Shown piece by piece: positions 1 through 7,453 of a stretch of 64,000 nt of DNA. Source of the DNA: Flavobacterium ginsenosidimutans (GTDB lineage: Bacteria; Bacteroidota; Bacteroidia; Flavobacteriales; Flavobacteriaceae); contig NZ_QJRJ01000073.1 in the NCBI RefSeq assembly GCF_003254625.1, positions 180,246-244,245 of the forward strand, read 5' to 3'. How positions within the stretch are numbered: the first letter of the stretch is position 1; every line of letters begins with the position of its first letter. The translations under genes were made by a program, and so were the position numbers. The notes under the pieces were generated by a model that saw nothing but the letters and a program-made list of their open reading frames with translations, was not told where the DNA came from and did no database searches.

Positions 1-65
1 TATCTATAGTTTCAAAAGAAAATGAGGGAACTAAAATAAAAATTCAGATTCCTTTGCCGCATTAA
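1..65 (+). CDS. 3' end of a probable sensor histidine kinase (partial)
   Basis: Reading frame 3 is open from the window edge and stops at TAA 63-65. The visible 20 residues end in GTKIKIQIPLPH, which resembles the last beta-strand of a HATPase_c domain in histidine kinases, where a Gly-Thr is followed by alternating hydrophobic residues and Pro. The gene faces the phosphoesterase gene tail to tail, and the two stop codons abut. Only the tail is visible, so the family call is an inference from a short motif. Confidence 0.5.
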   Translation, partial: SIVSKENEGTKIKIQIPLPH

Positions 66-560
66 TTACTTCGCTCCTATTTCGACAATTTCCAAATCTT
101 TGATTTTGTCATCATCAATTACAAATCGAAGCATAGTTCTTACTTTATGAAAACCACTTTTTCCTGCCGCGCCAGGATTCATGTGCAATAAATTATTCTT
201 TTTATCAAACATGACTTTCAAGATATGAGAATGTCCACAAATAAATAATTTTGGCGGATTCAGAGCCAATTCTTCCCTAACATTCTGATTGTATTTTCCT
301 GGATAACCTCCAATATGCGTAATCCAAACCGACACGTTTTCACACGAAAAACGATTGTTTAACGGGAATTCTAATCTTGCTTTTGCATCATCAATATTTC
401 CGTAAACCGCTCTTAAAGGTTTTAGTTTTTTAATGGTATCAGTAACCGTCAAATCTCCAATATCTCCGGCATGCCAGACTTCATCTGCCTGAGCAACATA
501 TTTTAAAATTGTATCATCAATATGGCTGTGAGTATCTGAGAGAAGGAGAATTTTAGTCAA
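66..560 (-). CDS. YfcE/MJ0936-family metallophosphoesterase
   Basis: This is a 164-residue cytosolic calcineurin-like phosphoesterase with no signal peptide. The metal-binding motifs are all present and in order: D9-x-H11, G-D33, G-N55, H82 and G-H110-S-H112. Length and motif spacing match the small YfcE/MJ0936 family, whose members hydrolyse phosphodiesters or phosphomonoesters with two metal ions. The physiological substrate cannot be read from the sequence. The start MTKILLLSDTH puts the first metal motif at the usual distance from the N-terminus. The gene stands alone and converges on the kinase tail. Confidence 0.88.
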   Translation of the reverse strand: MTKILLLSDTHSHIDDTILKYVAQADEVWHAGDIGDLTVTDTIKKLKPLRAVYGNIDDAKARLEFPLNNRFSCENVSVWITHIGGYPGKYNQNVREELALNPPKLFICGHSHILKVMFDKKNNLLHMNPGAAGKSGFHKVRTMLRFVIDDDKIKDLEIVEIGAK

Positions 561-564
561 TTTT

Positions 565-650
565 TTTAAGGTTCAAAGGTTCATCGTAACAAAGGTACAA
601 AGGTTTTTTTTAAAAGACGCTAAGATTCTGAGTTGCTAAGATTCTGAGTT
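565..650. repeat. Short-word direct repeats upstream of the phosphoesterase gene
   Basis: Two adjoining runs of short repeats fill the spacer. CAAAGGT-like words recur from 567 to 606. A 16-bp unit GCTAAGATTCTGAGTT is then present twice in perfect tandem (619-634 and 635-650). The same ACGCTAAGATTCT-type vocabulary recurs in other spacers of this window (near 2860 and 57670). No coding potential is seen. Confidence 0.7.
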
Positions 651-680
651 TTTCTAGTGTAATGATATACTTCCTCAAAC

Positions 681-714
681 AAAAAAATCCGATTTACTTT
701 CGCAAATCGGATTT
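681..714 (-). terminator. Rho-independent terminator of the SPFH gene
   Basis: A perfect 11-bp stem (685-695 with 704-714) has an 8-nt loop and is followed on the minus strand by seven T residues. It lies 24 bp past the stop codon of the SPFH gene. The stem AAATCCGATTT is almost the same as that of terminators near 18451 and 19518. Confidence 0.85.
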
Positions 715-737
715 CTAATGTAATAATTATTAAATGA

Positions 738-2654
738 TTATTGTTTTTTAGGATTTTTACCTTCTTTTAAATCTTTGGTATCCATCATTTCCATTAATTT
801 CAATCCTAACAAACCACTGATTGAACCGTCAGATCCGCCGTTTCCTGAAATCAACACATCTGGAATTACTTTGATGTTTCCTTTACCAATTTCCTCAGTT
901 ACTTTATAACGGGTAAAGTTGTCTCCGCCCATCGCACTAACTTGCAATTGATAAGCTTCAGCAGTTGATTTACCAATTGCCATAATTTTCTCCGCTTCAG
1001 CCAAACCTGTTTTTGAGATTTTTTCAGCTTCTGCGCTCGCGTTCAGTCTTGTTGCTTCCGCTTGTGCTCCTGCTCTAGCTTTTGTCGCTTCTGCTTCTGC
1101 ATTTGCACGCATTTTTGTTGCTTCTGCTTCAGCATTTACATTCAATTTCAAACTTGTCGCATCTCCTTCAGCTTTCTTTACAGTTGCATCTGCAGTTCTT
1201 TGTGCGATTTCAACACTTTGCGAAGCACGAACAATTTCTTTCTGCATATCTGCAATTGCGGTTTCTTTTTCCATCCCCTGACGCTGTTCCTGCGCCATTC
1301 TTTGCGTTTGATATGTTTTTTGCTCTTCTTCTGCCAATTTTCGGTCTGTCAACGTTTTCATCAGCGAATCTGGTGGCACAATATCTCCAATCAAAGTATC
1401 GACTGCATTTACATTATATTCATCAAGAACTAATTTAATATGGTTTTTAGCCGATTCTTGACGTTCTTTTCTTGTTGTTAAGAATGAAATTACATCGCTG
1501 TCTTGAGCTGAGTTTCTGAAATAGTTACCAATTGTCGGTTCTAAAACTTGAGAAACCAAATTATTCATACTTCCAAAACGAGCAATTACTTTTGGAGCTT
1601 CGGCAGCTGGAACGTGAATGATTTGCGCCACATCTAAATTAAATGGGAAACCATCTTTTGAACGTACTGTTATCGTAGATAAATTTTTATCCAAATCATG
1701 CGACTCGCTTCTTGCATTAGCCCAGTTTAAAACCAAATTTGTCGTTGGAACAGGTTCTAACTTCGTTGTATATTTATTCAAAGCATATTTTCCTGGTCCA
1801 AAAGGCTCCATCCAAACACCTCGCTGTCCTTTTGAAACAATATTTCCGTGTTTGAAAGTATCTCCTGTAACATCCTGACCATCTTCTCCAATATACGAAA
1901 TCACAACTCCAACATAACCAATTGGCACATCTGTCATTGGATTTTGTTCGATCAAGATTCCCCACGTATTAATATAGTAAGAACCTGCTAGCATAACTTG
2001 AGGCTGTAAACCACGATTTCCGCCATGCTCTAAAAACTTATCGAAGTCCTGAAAATTATTGTGATCATCAACAAATTTTCCTGCAATCTGACCTTGCGGA
2101 ATCGGCTCTCCATCAAGCGCAGTTACAATACCAATCATGTTTTCATAAATCTTGATTTGATCTGCAATAACAATTTCAAACAAGAATGTATTAATACGAT
2201 ATGATCCCGTCGTAATAAATGCAGTCTGACGACCTTTTTGTCCGCCATTGTTCAAGAAAGAGGTAGCATCTTGAAAATTGTCACATTCTACTTTTCTTGC
2301 TAAGATTCGTCCAGTTGGAATTTCTTTTCCGTCTTTACTTAAAACCAATCCGATTTTACCTTCTGGAATAATGGTAAATCCAGTCATATCGATTGAATAT
2401 TGCCAAATCCACATTCCCCAATATAAACCTGGAGCAAGCGTTTGTGCCTGAAAACCAGCTTCGCCTTTTGTCGCTATAATACGCCCATCAGGCAATGATC
2501 TGTCTGCGCCAAACAGAACGAATTTTTTGGTAACTAAACCAATTTTATCCTCAGGAACCATTACCATTCCGAAGAAAACACGCAAAATAAATTTGTAAAA
2601 AATGATAGCGAATAAGATTAAAATTATCCACCAATAAGAAGTAATTTCATTCAT
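738..2654 (-). CDS. SPFH/Band 7 (flotillin-like) membrane protein with tandem N-terminal modules
   Basis: This is a 638-residue protein. One N-terminal membrane helix (about 8-32) is followed by four tandem modules of 50-60 residues (about 36-87, 100-157, 171-231 and 245-297). Each module has an I-G-[LIV]-V strand, a Gly-rich turn and, in the first three, a P-x-G-x-I stretch; each ends in G-x-Y or G-K-Y. A Band 7/SPFH domain covers about 300-430. A long Ala/Glu/Lys-rich coiled coil (about 430-570) has AEAEATKxRA-type repeats, and a Gly-Ser-rich tail ends in a charged C-terminus. Flotillins scaffold membrane microdomains as oligomers, so that role is likely here. The gene is monocistronic with its own terminator. 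The repeated N-terminal modules are unusual for a flotillin. Confidence 0.8.
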   Translation of the reverse strand: MNEITSYWWIILILFAIIFYKFILRVFFGMVMVPEDKIGLVTKKFVLFGADRSLPDGRIIATKGEAGFQAQTLAPGLYWGMWIWQYSIDMTGFTIIPEGKIGLVLSKDGKEIPTGRILARKVECDNFQDATSFLNNGGQKGRQTAFITTGSYRINTFLFEIVIADQIKIYENMIGIVTALDGEPIPQGQIAGKFVDDHNNFQDFDKFLEHGGNRGLQPQVMLAGSYYINTWGILIEQNPMTDVPIGYVGVVISYIGEDGQDVTGDTFKHGNIVSKGQRGVWMEPFGPGKYALNKYTTKLEPVPTTNLVLNWANARSESHDLDKNLSTITVRSKDGFPFNLDVAQIIHVPAAEAPKVIARFGSMNNLVSQVLEPTIGNYFRNSAQDSDVISFLTTRKERQESAKNHIKLVLDEYNVNAVDTLIGDIVPPDSLMKTLTDRKLAEEEQKTYQTQRMAQEQRQGMEKETAIADMQKEIVRASQSVEIAQRTADATVKKAEGDATSLKLNVNAEAEATKMRANAEAEATKARAGAQAEATRLNASAEAEKISKTGLAEAEKIMAIGKSTAEAYQLQVSAMGGDNFTRYKVTEEIGKGNIKVIPDVLISGNGGSDGSISGLLGLKLMEMMDTKDLKEGKNPKKQ

Positions 2655-3154
2655 AGTTTTTGATATTTAGTTGTACAAACATAGGAGAAATACGAACTGT
2701 TAAAATGAAAAATTTTAAAAATTAACATTTGGAATTTTCTGACCAAAAATGTTAAAAAATGATTCCGAATATATCGTTGGAATTGTCAATTTCTGACATG
2801 ATTTTTAGCTGAACAAACTATGATTTGCATTTTGGGTTTTAATGGATTTTAACAAAGTTTCTGAGACGCTAACATACTAAGGAACTAAGTTTTTGTTTTT
2901 AGATTTTATTGAAATGGATGTTTATTGATTTAAAAATATACCGAAAATATTATACCTATATATTAAGTACAATTTTTTCCAATCTCATGTTAGACGCACT
3001 ACAGTGCGTCTCTACAGATATGCAGAACGCAAAAACCATTACAATTCTGAACCTTTGTAACTTTGTTACTAAAAGAAAACTTAGAACCTTAGCATCTTAG
3101 CATCTTAGAAGCTTTTTTTCATACCTTTGCCCTTCAGAACCTCTGTCCCTTAAA
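2655..3154. repeat. 500-bp spacer: nested inverted repeat with a REP-like core
   Basis: This stretch has no credible gene. An outer imperfect inverted repeat pairs 2859-2893 with 3076-3110 (29 of 35 positions). Its arms are built from CTAAG/CTTAG words. Between the arms lies a 20-bp palindrome at 2992-3011 (arms AGACGCACT/AGTGCGTCT), which is seen twice more near 57750-57812. A TACCTTTG box at 3122-3129 resembles a Bacteroidota -7 element before truA, but I see no TTG at the right distance upstream. An apparent short open frame across 2909-3100 merely reads through the repeats. Confidence 0.75.
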
Positions 3155-3889
3155 ATGAGATATTTTATTCAATTCGCTTATAACGGAACACATTATCATG
3201 GCTGGCAAATACAGCCGAATGCTTCTTCAGTTCAAGAAACTTTAAATAAAGCTTTTTCGGTTTTATTAAATGAAACTATCAGCATCATGGGTGCTGGAAG
3301 AACAGATACTGGTGTTCATGCGAGTGAAATGTACGGTCATTTTGACACAGAAAAAACCTTAGATATTCCGGTTTTAATTCATAAACTGAATTCTTATTTA
3401 CCAAAAGACATTGCGATTTTTGATGTTATTTTAGTTCACGATGAGGCACATTGCAGATTTGATGCCACAAAAAGAACTTATGAATATCATATCAATACAG
3501 TAAAAAATCCGTTTTTACAGGAACTGAGCTGGTATGTTACGCAAAAATTGGATGTTGGCTTGATGAATGAAGCTGCTCAACTATTATTGAAGCATACCGA
3601 TTTTCAATGTTTTTCAAAAGTTAATACTGACGTAAACACATTTGATTGCACGATTTTTGAGGCATACTGGAAACAAGAAAACGGAAAACTGATTTTTACC
3701 ATTTCGGCAAATCGGTTTTTAAGAAATATGGTTCGCGCCATTGTCGGCACTTTAATCAATATCGGTTTAAAGAAAATCACTTTAATTGATTTTGAAAACA
3801 TTATTGCCAGCAAAAGCAGAGAAAAAGCAGGATTTTCGGTTCCTGCGCATGGTTTATATTTAACCAAAATAGATTACGAATATTTATAG
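3155..3889 (+). CDS. truA: tRNA pseudouridine synthase A
   Basis: This 244-residue enzyme makes pseudouridine at positions 38-40 of the tRNA anticodon arm. The hallmark GRTDTGVHA is at residues 48-56, with D51 as the catalytic aspartate. The N-terminal FAYNGTHYHGWQ and the C-terminal RFLRNMVRAIVG segment are both typical, and the length is normal for TruA. It is followed at 139 bp by an ABC exporter gene on the same strand, but a repeat-filled hairpin spacer separates them, so cotranscription is uncertain. Confidence 0.96.
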   Translation: MRYFIQFAYNGTHYHGWQIQPNASSVQETLNKAFSVLLNETISIMGAGRTDTGVHASEMYGHFDTEKTLDIPVLIHKLNSYLPKDIAIFDVILVHDEAHCRFDATKRTYEYHINTVKNPFLQELSWYVTQKLDVGLMNEAAQLLLKHTDFQCFSKVNTDVNTFDCTIFEAYWKQENGKLIFTISANRFLRNMVRAIVGTLINIGLKKITLIDFENIIASKSREKAGFSVPAHGLYLTKIDYEYL

Positions 3890-3894
3890 CTATA

Positions 3895-4017
3895 AGCTGT
3901 AGGCAATAAGCTCCAAACTTTTGCCTAAAGCCTAAAGCTTAAAGAAATATAGCGGTAAGCTATAAGCAAGAGGTTTTAAGCGCTAAGCCTATTGCCTAAA
4001 GCTTATTGCCTAAAGCC
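3895..4017. repeat. Inverted repeat of AAGC/GCCTAAAG words between truA and the ABC gene
   Basis: The spacer is dominated by repeats of GCCTAAAGC, AATAAGCT and TATAAGC words. The segment at 3895-3912 is the near-perfect reverse complement of 4000-4017 (16 of 18 positions), so the whole spacer could fold into one hairpin ending just before the ABC start codon at 4029. Confidence 0.75.
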
Positions 4018-4028
4018 AATTAAAAAAA

Positions 4029-5783
4029 ATGAAAGCAAAAGCATTCGATACTGGATTATTCAAACGAATTCTAAAATATACTCGCCCTTATAAATGGCGC
4101 TATTATGGCGTAATCCTATTTGCCATTTCGCTATCTATCTTTGCTGCCCTTCGTCCTTATTTACTTAAAGAAACGGTCGATGGTTACATCAAAACTCACG
4201 ATAAAATGGGATTACTGATGTATATCATTTTGATGGGAGTAGTTTTATTGATGGAGGTTTTTTCTCAATTCTACTTTGTTTATTGGGCAAACTGGCTCGG
4301 ACAAGATATTGTAAAAGATATTCGAACCAAACTTTTTCAGCACATTTTGAGTTTCAGAATGAAGTATTTTGATTTGGTTCCCGTTGGTCAATTGGTTACG
4401 AGAGCCGTTTCAGATATTGAATCGATTGCACGTATTTTCAGTCAAGGTTTATTTATGATTATAAGCGATTTGATGAAAATGGTTGTGGTACTTCTTTTTA
4501 TGTTTTACATGAACTGGAAACTGACTTGGATTGTCGTGATTGCAATGCCCATTCTGGTTTACATTACAAGAATTTTCCAGCGTAAAATGCAGGTCGCTTT
4601 TGAAGAAGTAAGAACTCAAATTGCCAACATGAACTCATTTGTTCAGGAACGTGTAACGGGTATGAAAATCGTACAGCTTTTTAACCGTGAAAAAATCGAA
4701 GCCGAAAACTTTAAAGAAATCAATAACAAACATAGAGTTGCTTGGATTAAGACGATTTTGTACAACTCGATCTTTTTCCCGATTGCCGATATTATTTCAT
4801 CCATAACTTTAGGTTTGGTTGTTGTTTATGGTGGTTTCAGAATTTTAAACGGAGATCATTTTACGACTTTCGGAGATTTATTTTCATACACCATGTTTAT
4901 CGGAATGCTTTTTAATCCGTTAAGACAAATTGCGGATAAATTTAACGAGATGCAATTAGGAATGATCGCTGCCAATCGTGTCTTTGATATTATTGACACA
5001 CAAGATCATATTCAAGATACAGGAACAATTGAAGCGCCAGTTTTTGATGGAAGAATTGATTTTAAAGACGTTCGTTTCAGCTACATTCCAGAAGAAGAAG
5101 TTATAAAAGGAATTGATTTATCAGTTTCGGCTGGACAAACTATTGCCATTGTAGGTTCTACGGGTGCTGGAAAATCTACCATTATTAATTTATTGAATCG
5201 TTTTTATGAAATCAATAGCGGAACGATTTGTATTGACGGAGAAAATATCGAAAACTATACTTTAGCTTCTTTAAGAAAACAAATTGCTGTTGTTTTGCAA
5301 GATGTGTTTTTATTTGCCGATACGATTTATAACAATATCACTTTGCACAATCCAGAAATTACTCGAGATAAAGTAATTGATGCTGCGAAGAAAATTGGTG
5401 TTCATGATTTTATTATGAATCTGCCAGATAATTATGATTTTGATGTAAAAGAGCGAGGTGTCATGCTTTCTTCAGGACAACGCCAGCTTATTGCTTTTTT
5501 ACGTTCTTATGTAAGTAATCCGAGTATTTTGATTTTGGACGAAGCGACTTCTTCTATCGATACGTATTCTGAAGAAATGATTCAGCGTGCGACAGAAACG
5601 ATTACAAAAGGAAGAACTTCGATTATTATTGCACATAGATTAGCAACAATTGTAAATGCAGATAAGATTGTGGTGATGGATAAAGGATTGATTGTTGAAC
5701 AAGGAACGCATCAGGAATTATTGCTTAAAACTGATGGTTACTATAAAAATTTATATGACTCGCAATTCGCCGTGGCGAACTAA
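4029..5783 (+). CDS. MsbA-type ABC exporter (membrane domain fused to ATPase)
   Basis: This is a 584-residue half-transporter. An ABC type-1 exporter membrane domain (about six helices, residues 20-320) precedes an ATPase domain. Walker A GSTGAGKST is at 376-384, the signature LSSGQRQ starts at 480, Walker B ILILDEA has D504 and E505, and an H-loop IIAHR is present. LSSGQ replaces the usual LSGGQ, a common variant. Such exporters work as dimers to move lipids, drugs or peptides out of the cytosol; the substrate is not readable. A sensor kinase gene starts only 16 bp downstream, so the two are probably cotranscribed. Confidence 0.9.
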   Translation: MKAKAFDTGLFKRILKYTRPYKWRYYGVILFAISLSIFAALRPYLLKETVDGYIKTHDKMGLLMYIILMGVVLLMEVFSQFYFVYWANWLGQDIVKDIRTKLFQHILSFRMKYFDLVPVGQLVTRAVSDIESIARIFSQGLFMIISDLMKMVVVLLFMFYMNWKLTWIVVIAMPILVYITRIFQRKMQVAFEEVRTQIANMNSFVQERVTGMKIVQLFNREKIEAENFKEINNKHRVAWIKTILYNSIFFPIADIISSITLGLVVVYGGFRILNGDHFTTFGDLFSYTMFIGMLFNPLRQIADKFNEMQLGMIAANRVFDIIDTQDHIQDTGTIEAPVFDGRIDFKDVRFSYIPEEEVIKGIDLSVSAGQTIAIVGSTGAGKSTIINLLNRFYEINSGTICIDGENIENYTLASLRKQIAVVLQDVFLFADTIYNNITLHNPEITRDKVIDAAKKIGVHDFIMNLPDNYDFDVKERGVMLSSGQRQLIAFLRSYVSNPSILILDEATSSIDTYSEEMIQRATETITKGRTSIIIAHRLATIVNADKIVVMDKGLIVEQGTHQELLLKTDGYYKNLYDSQFAVAN

Positions 5784-5799
5784 GTCATAATGGTACTTC

Positions 5800-7368
5800 T
5801 TGAAATTTAGATTAAAAAAAATAAAATCTCAACGCGCTTTCGTAATTTACGTTATCGCTTCTATTCTTATTACGGTTTCTTCTGTATACATATTAAGTAA
5901 TTTAATTACTGATCTTACAGAAAAAGCAAATGAAGATCTAGCACAACGTAATTTTATTAAAAAGCACGAATTCCTGTCGCAAGAGTTTTCGAAACTTCTG
6001 GAACAGGAAAACAGAATTAAACATGTTTTAAAAATTAGTAAGCCAGAGAATCTAGCTTCTAACTTACAAGTTTTATCTTCAGTTCAAGGCACCAATTTAT
6101 TAGTCGATAACAATTGGTTTCAGATTAATGACGGTGAAGTTCAGTTTGGGATTGACTCTATTTCAGATGTCATGAAAAAAGAGGCGAAAGATTTTATTCT
6201 CCAAAATAAAAACAAAGACCATATCAAAACGGTTATTTCGCAGGGAAAAGAACAAATTTGGAGAATTTATTTCAAACTCGCTTCAAAAAATTTAACCGTG
6301 CGTTATGGTTACGATATCAATTTAAAGAAACTTCACGATTATATTTCTACCGCCGACAAAACAACTGGTAATTATGCTTTTGTTTTTGATCAATCTGGAA
6401 GATGTGTTTATCATCCAGAATCTGATCTTATTGGAAAAAACGTTTACAAGTTTTCTTCTACACAACCTTTTGATACTATATTCAGCAAAAAGAAGGATTA
6501 TGTAAAAACAGTGACAATGTCTGAATTTTTGAAAATGGATGTTATTCGTTTTACAAAAAAAATAGATATACAAAATCTGTCGTGGTATATATGTGTAGAT
6601 TTTCCAAAAATATTTGTTGATGAAAATGTAACGTTAATTAAGAAATATTCAACTTGGATTTATTCGATTACAACTGTAATGTTGTTGTTGATTTTCTATT
6701 TATTCTCTTATGTAAACAGACGTGCGTATAGAGAAAAAGGAATTGCGATTAAAGAAAAAAACCGACTTTTAGTTGAGAACGAAAAAATTGTAAAAGAAAA
6801 AGCACTGATTCAGCTTCAGCATTTAAAAGAGCAGATAAATCCGCATTTTTTATTTAATTCGTTGAACTCGCTTTATATGTTGGTTGGAAGCGATGTGAAA
6901 ACGGCGCAGAAATTCACACTAAACTTATCTCGAATTTATCGCTATTTAATTGATCCGCCAGAAAAGAACATTGTTCCTTTAAAGGATGAACTTTTATTTA
7001 TAGAAAAATATATCTTTTTACAGCAGACTCGTTTTAAAGAAGAATTATTCTTCTCTATAGAAATCGAAAACCAAACTGCTTTAAACAAACACATCCCCTA
7101 TCTAGCCTTTCAGATTGCGGTAGAAAATGCTATTAAGCATAATGCTGCCACTCAAGAAAGTCCTTTAACTACAAAAATCCTGATTAAAGAAGATCAGGTA
7201 ATCATCAGCAACAATCTTCAAAAGAAATTGACCGCTGAACCAAGTACTAAATTTGGGTTAAATTACCTGAAAAGTATTTACAATTATTATTCAAAAACCG
7301 ATTTTAAAACATCAGAAAAAGACGGCGTTTTTATCTGTATTCTTCCATTAATATCCATTCACTCCTAA
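5800..7368 (+). CDS. LytS-type sensor histidine kinase with extracytoplasmic sensor domain
   Basis: This is a 522-residue membrane kinase. Helix 1 (about 13-36) and helix 2 (about 285-305) flank a periplasmic domain with a Cache-like segment (YAFVFDQSGRCVYHP). A coiled coil leads into the His_kinase domain INPHFLFNSLNSL, with phospho-acceptor H349, and a HATPase_c domain with N443 in VENAIKHN. This is the LytS/YehU family, which normally pairs with LytTR regulators. The start appears to be TTG at 5800: no ATG in frame precedes the first membrane helix. The likely partner is the LytTR regulator at 14890, on the far side of the protease-SusCD block. Confidence 0.87.
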   Translation: MKFRLKKIKSQRAFVIYVIASILITVSSVYILSNLITDLTEKANEDLAQRNFIKKHEFLSQEFSKLLEQENRIKHVLKISKPENLASNLQVLSSVQGTNLLVDNNWFQINDGEVQFGIDSISDVMKKEAKDFILQNKNKDHIKTVISQGKEQIWRIYFKLASKNLTVRYGYDINLKKLHDYISTADKTTGNYAFVFDQSGRCVYHPESDLIGKNVYKFSSTQPFDTIFSKKKDYVKTVTMSEFLKMDVIRFTKKIDIQNLSWYICVDFPKIFVDENVTLIKKYSTWIYSITTVMLLLIFYLFSYVNRRAYREKGIAIKEKNRLLVENEKIVKEKALIQLQHLKEQINPHFLFNSLNSLYMLVGSDVKTAQKFTLNLSRIYRYLIDPPEKNIVPLKDELLFIEKYIFLQQTRFKEELFFSIEIENQTALNKHIPYLAFQIAVENAIKHNAATQESPLTTKILIKEDQVIISNNLQKKLTAEPSTKFGLNYLKSIYNYYSKTDFKTSEKDGVFICILPLISIHS

Positions 7369-7397
7369 AAAAAAGCCACTCACTCCTTTTTGTTTTT

Positions 7398-7424
7398 TTG
7401 CTGAACTAAAATCGAATAGTTTCG
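7398..7424 (+). promoter_or_regulatory. Candidate Bacteroidota-type promoter for the protease-SusCD block
   Basis: TTG at 7398-7400 is followed 16 nt later by TAGTTTCG (7417-7424), one base off the TANNTTTG consensus and with slightly short spacing. It lies 29 bp upstream of the protease ATG. This is suggestive only. Confidence 0.35.
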
Positions 7425-7453
7425 GCCAAAAATTAACCTAAACTTAACATCTG

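Noticed and set aside
1062..1878. Plus-strand open frames opposite the SPFH gene
   Set aside because: They are antisense shadows of the coiled-coil and SPFH coding sequence. Their Cys/Phe/Leu-rich translations have no domain logic.
2909..3100. 63-codon open frame in the spacer before truA
   Set aside because: It reads straight through the REP palindrome and the outer repeat arm and has no recognisable protein features.
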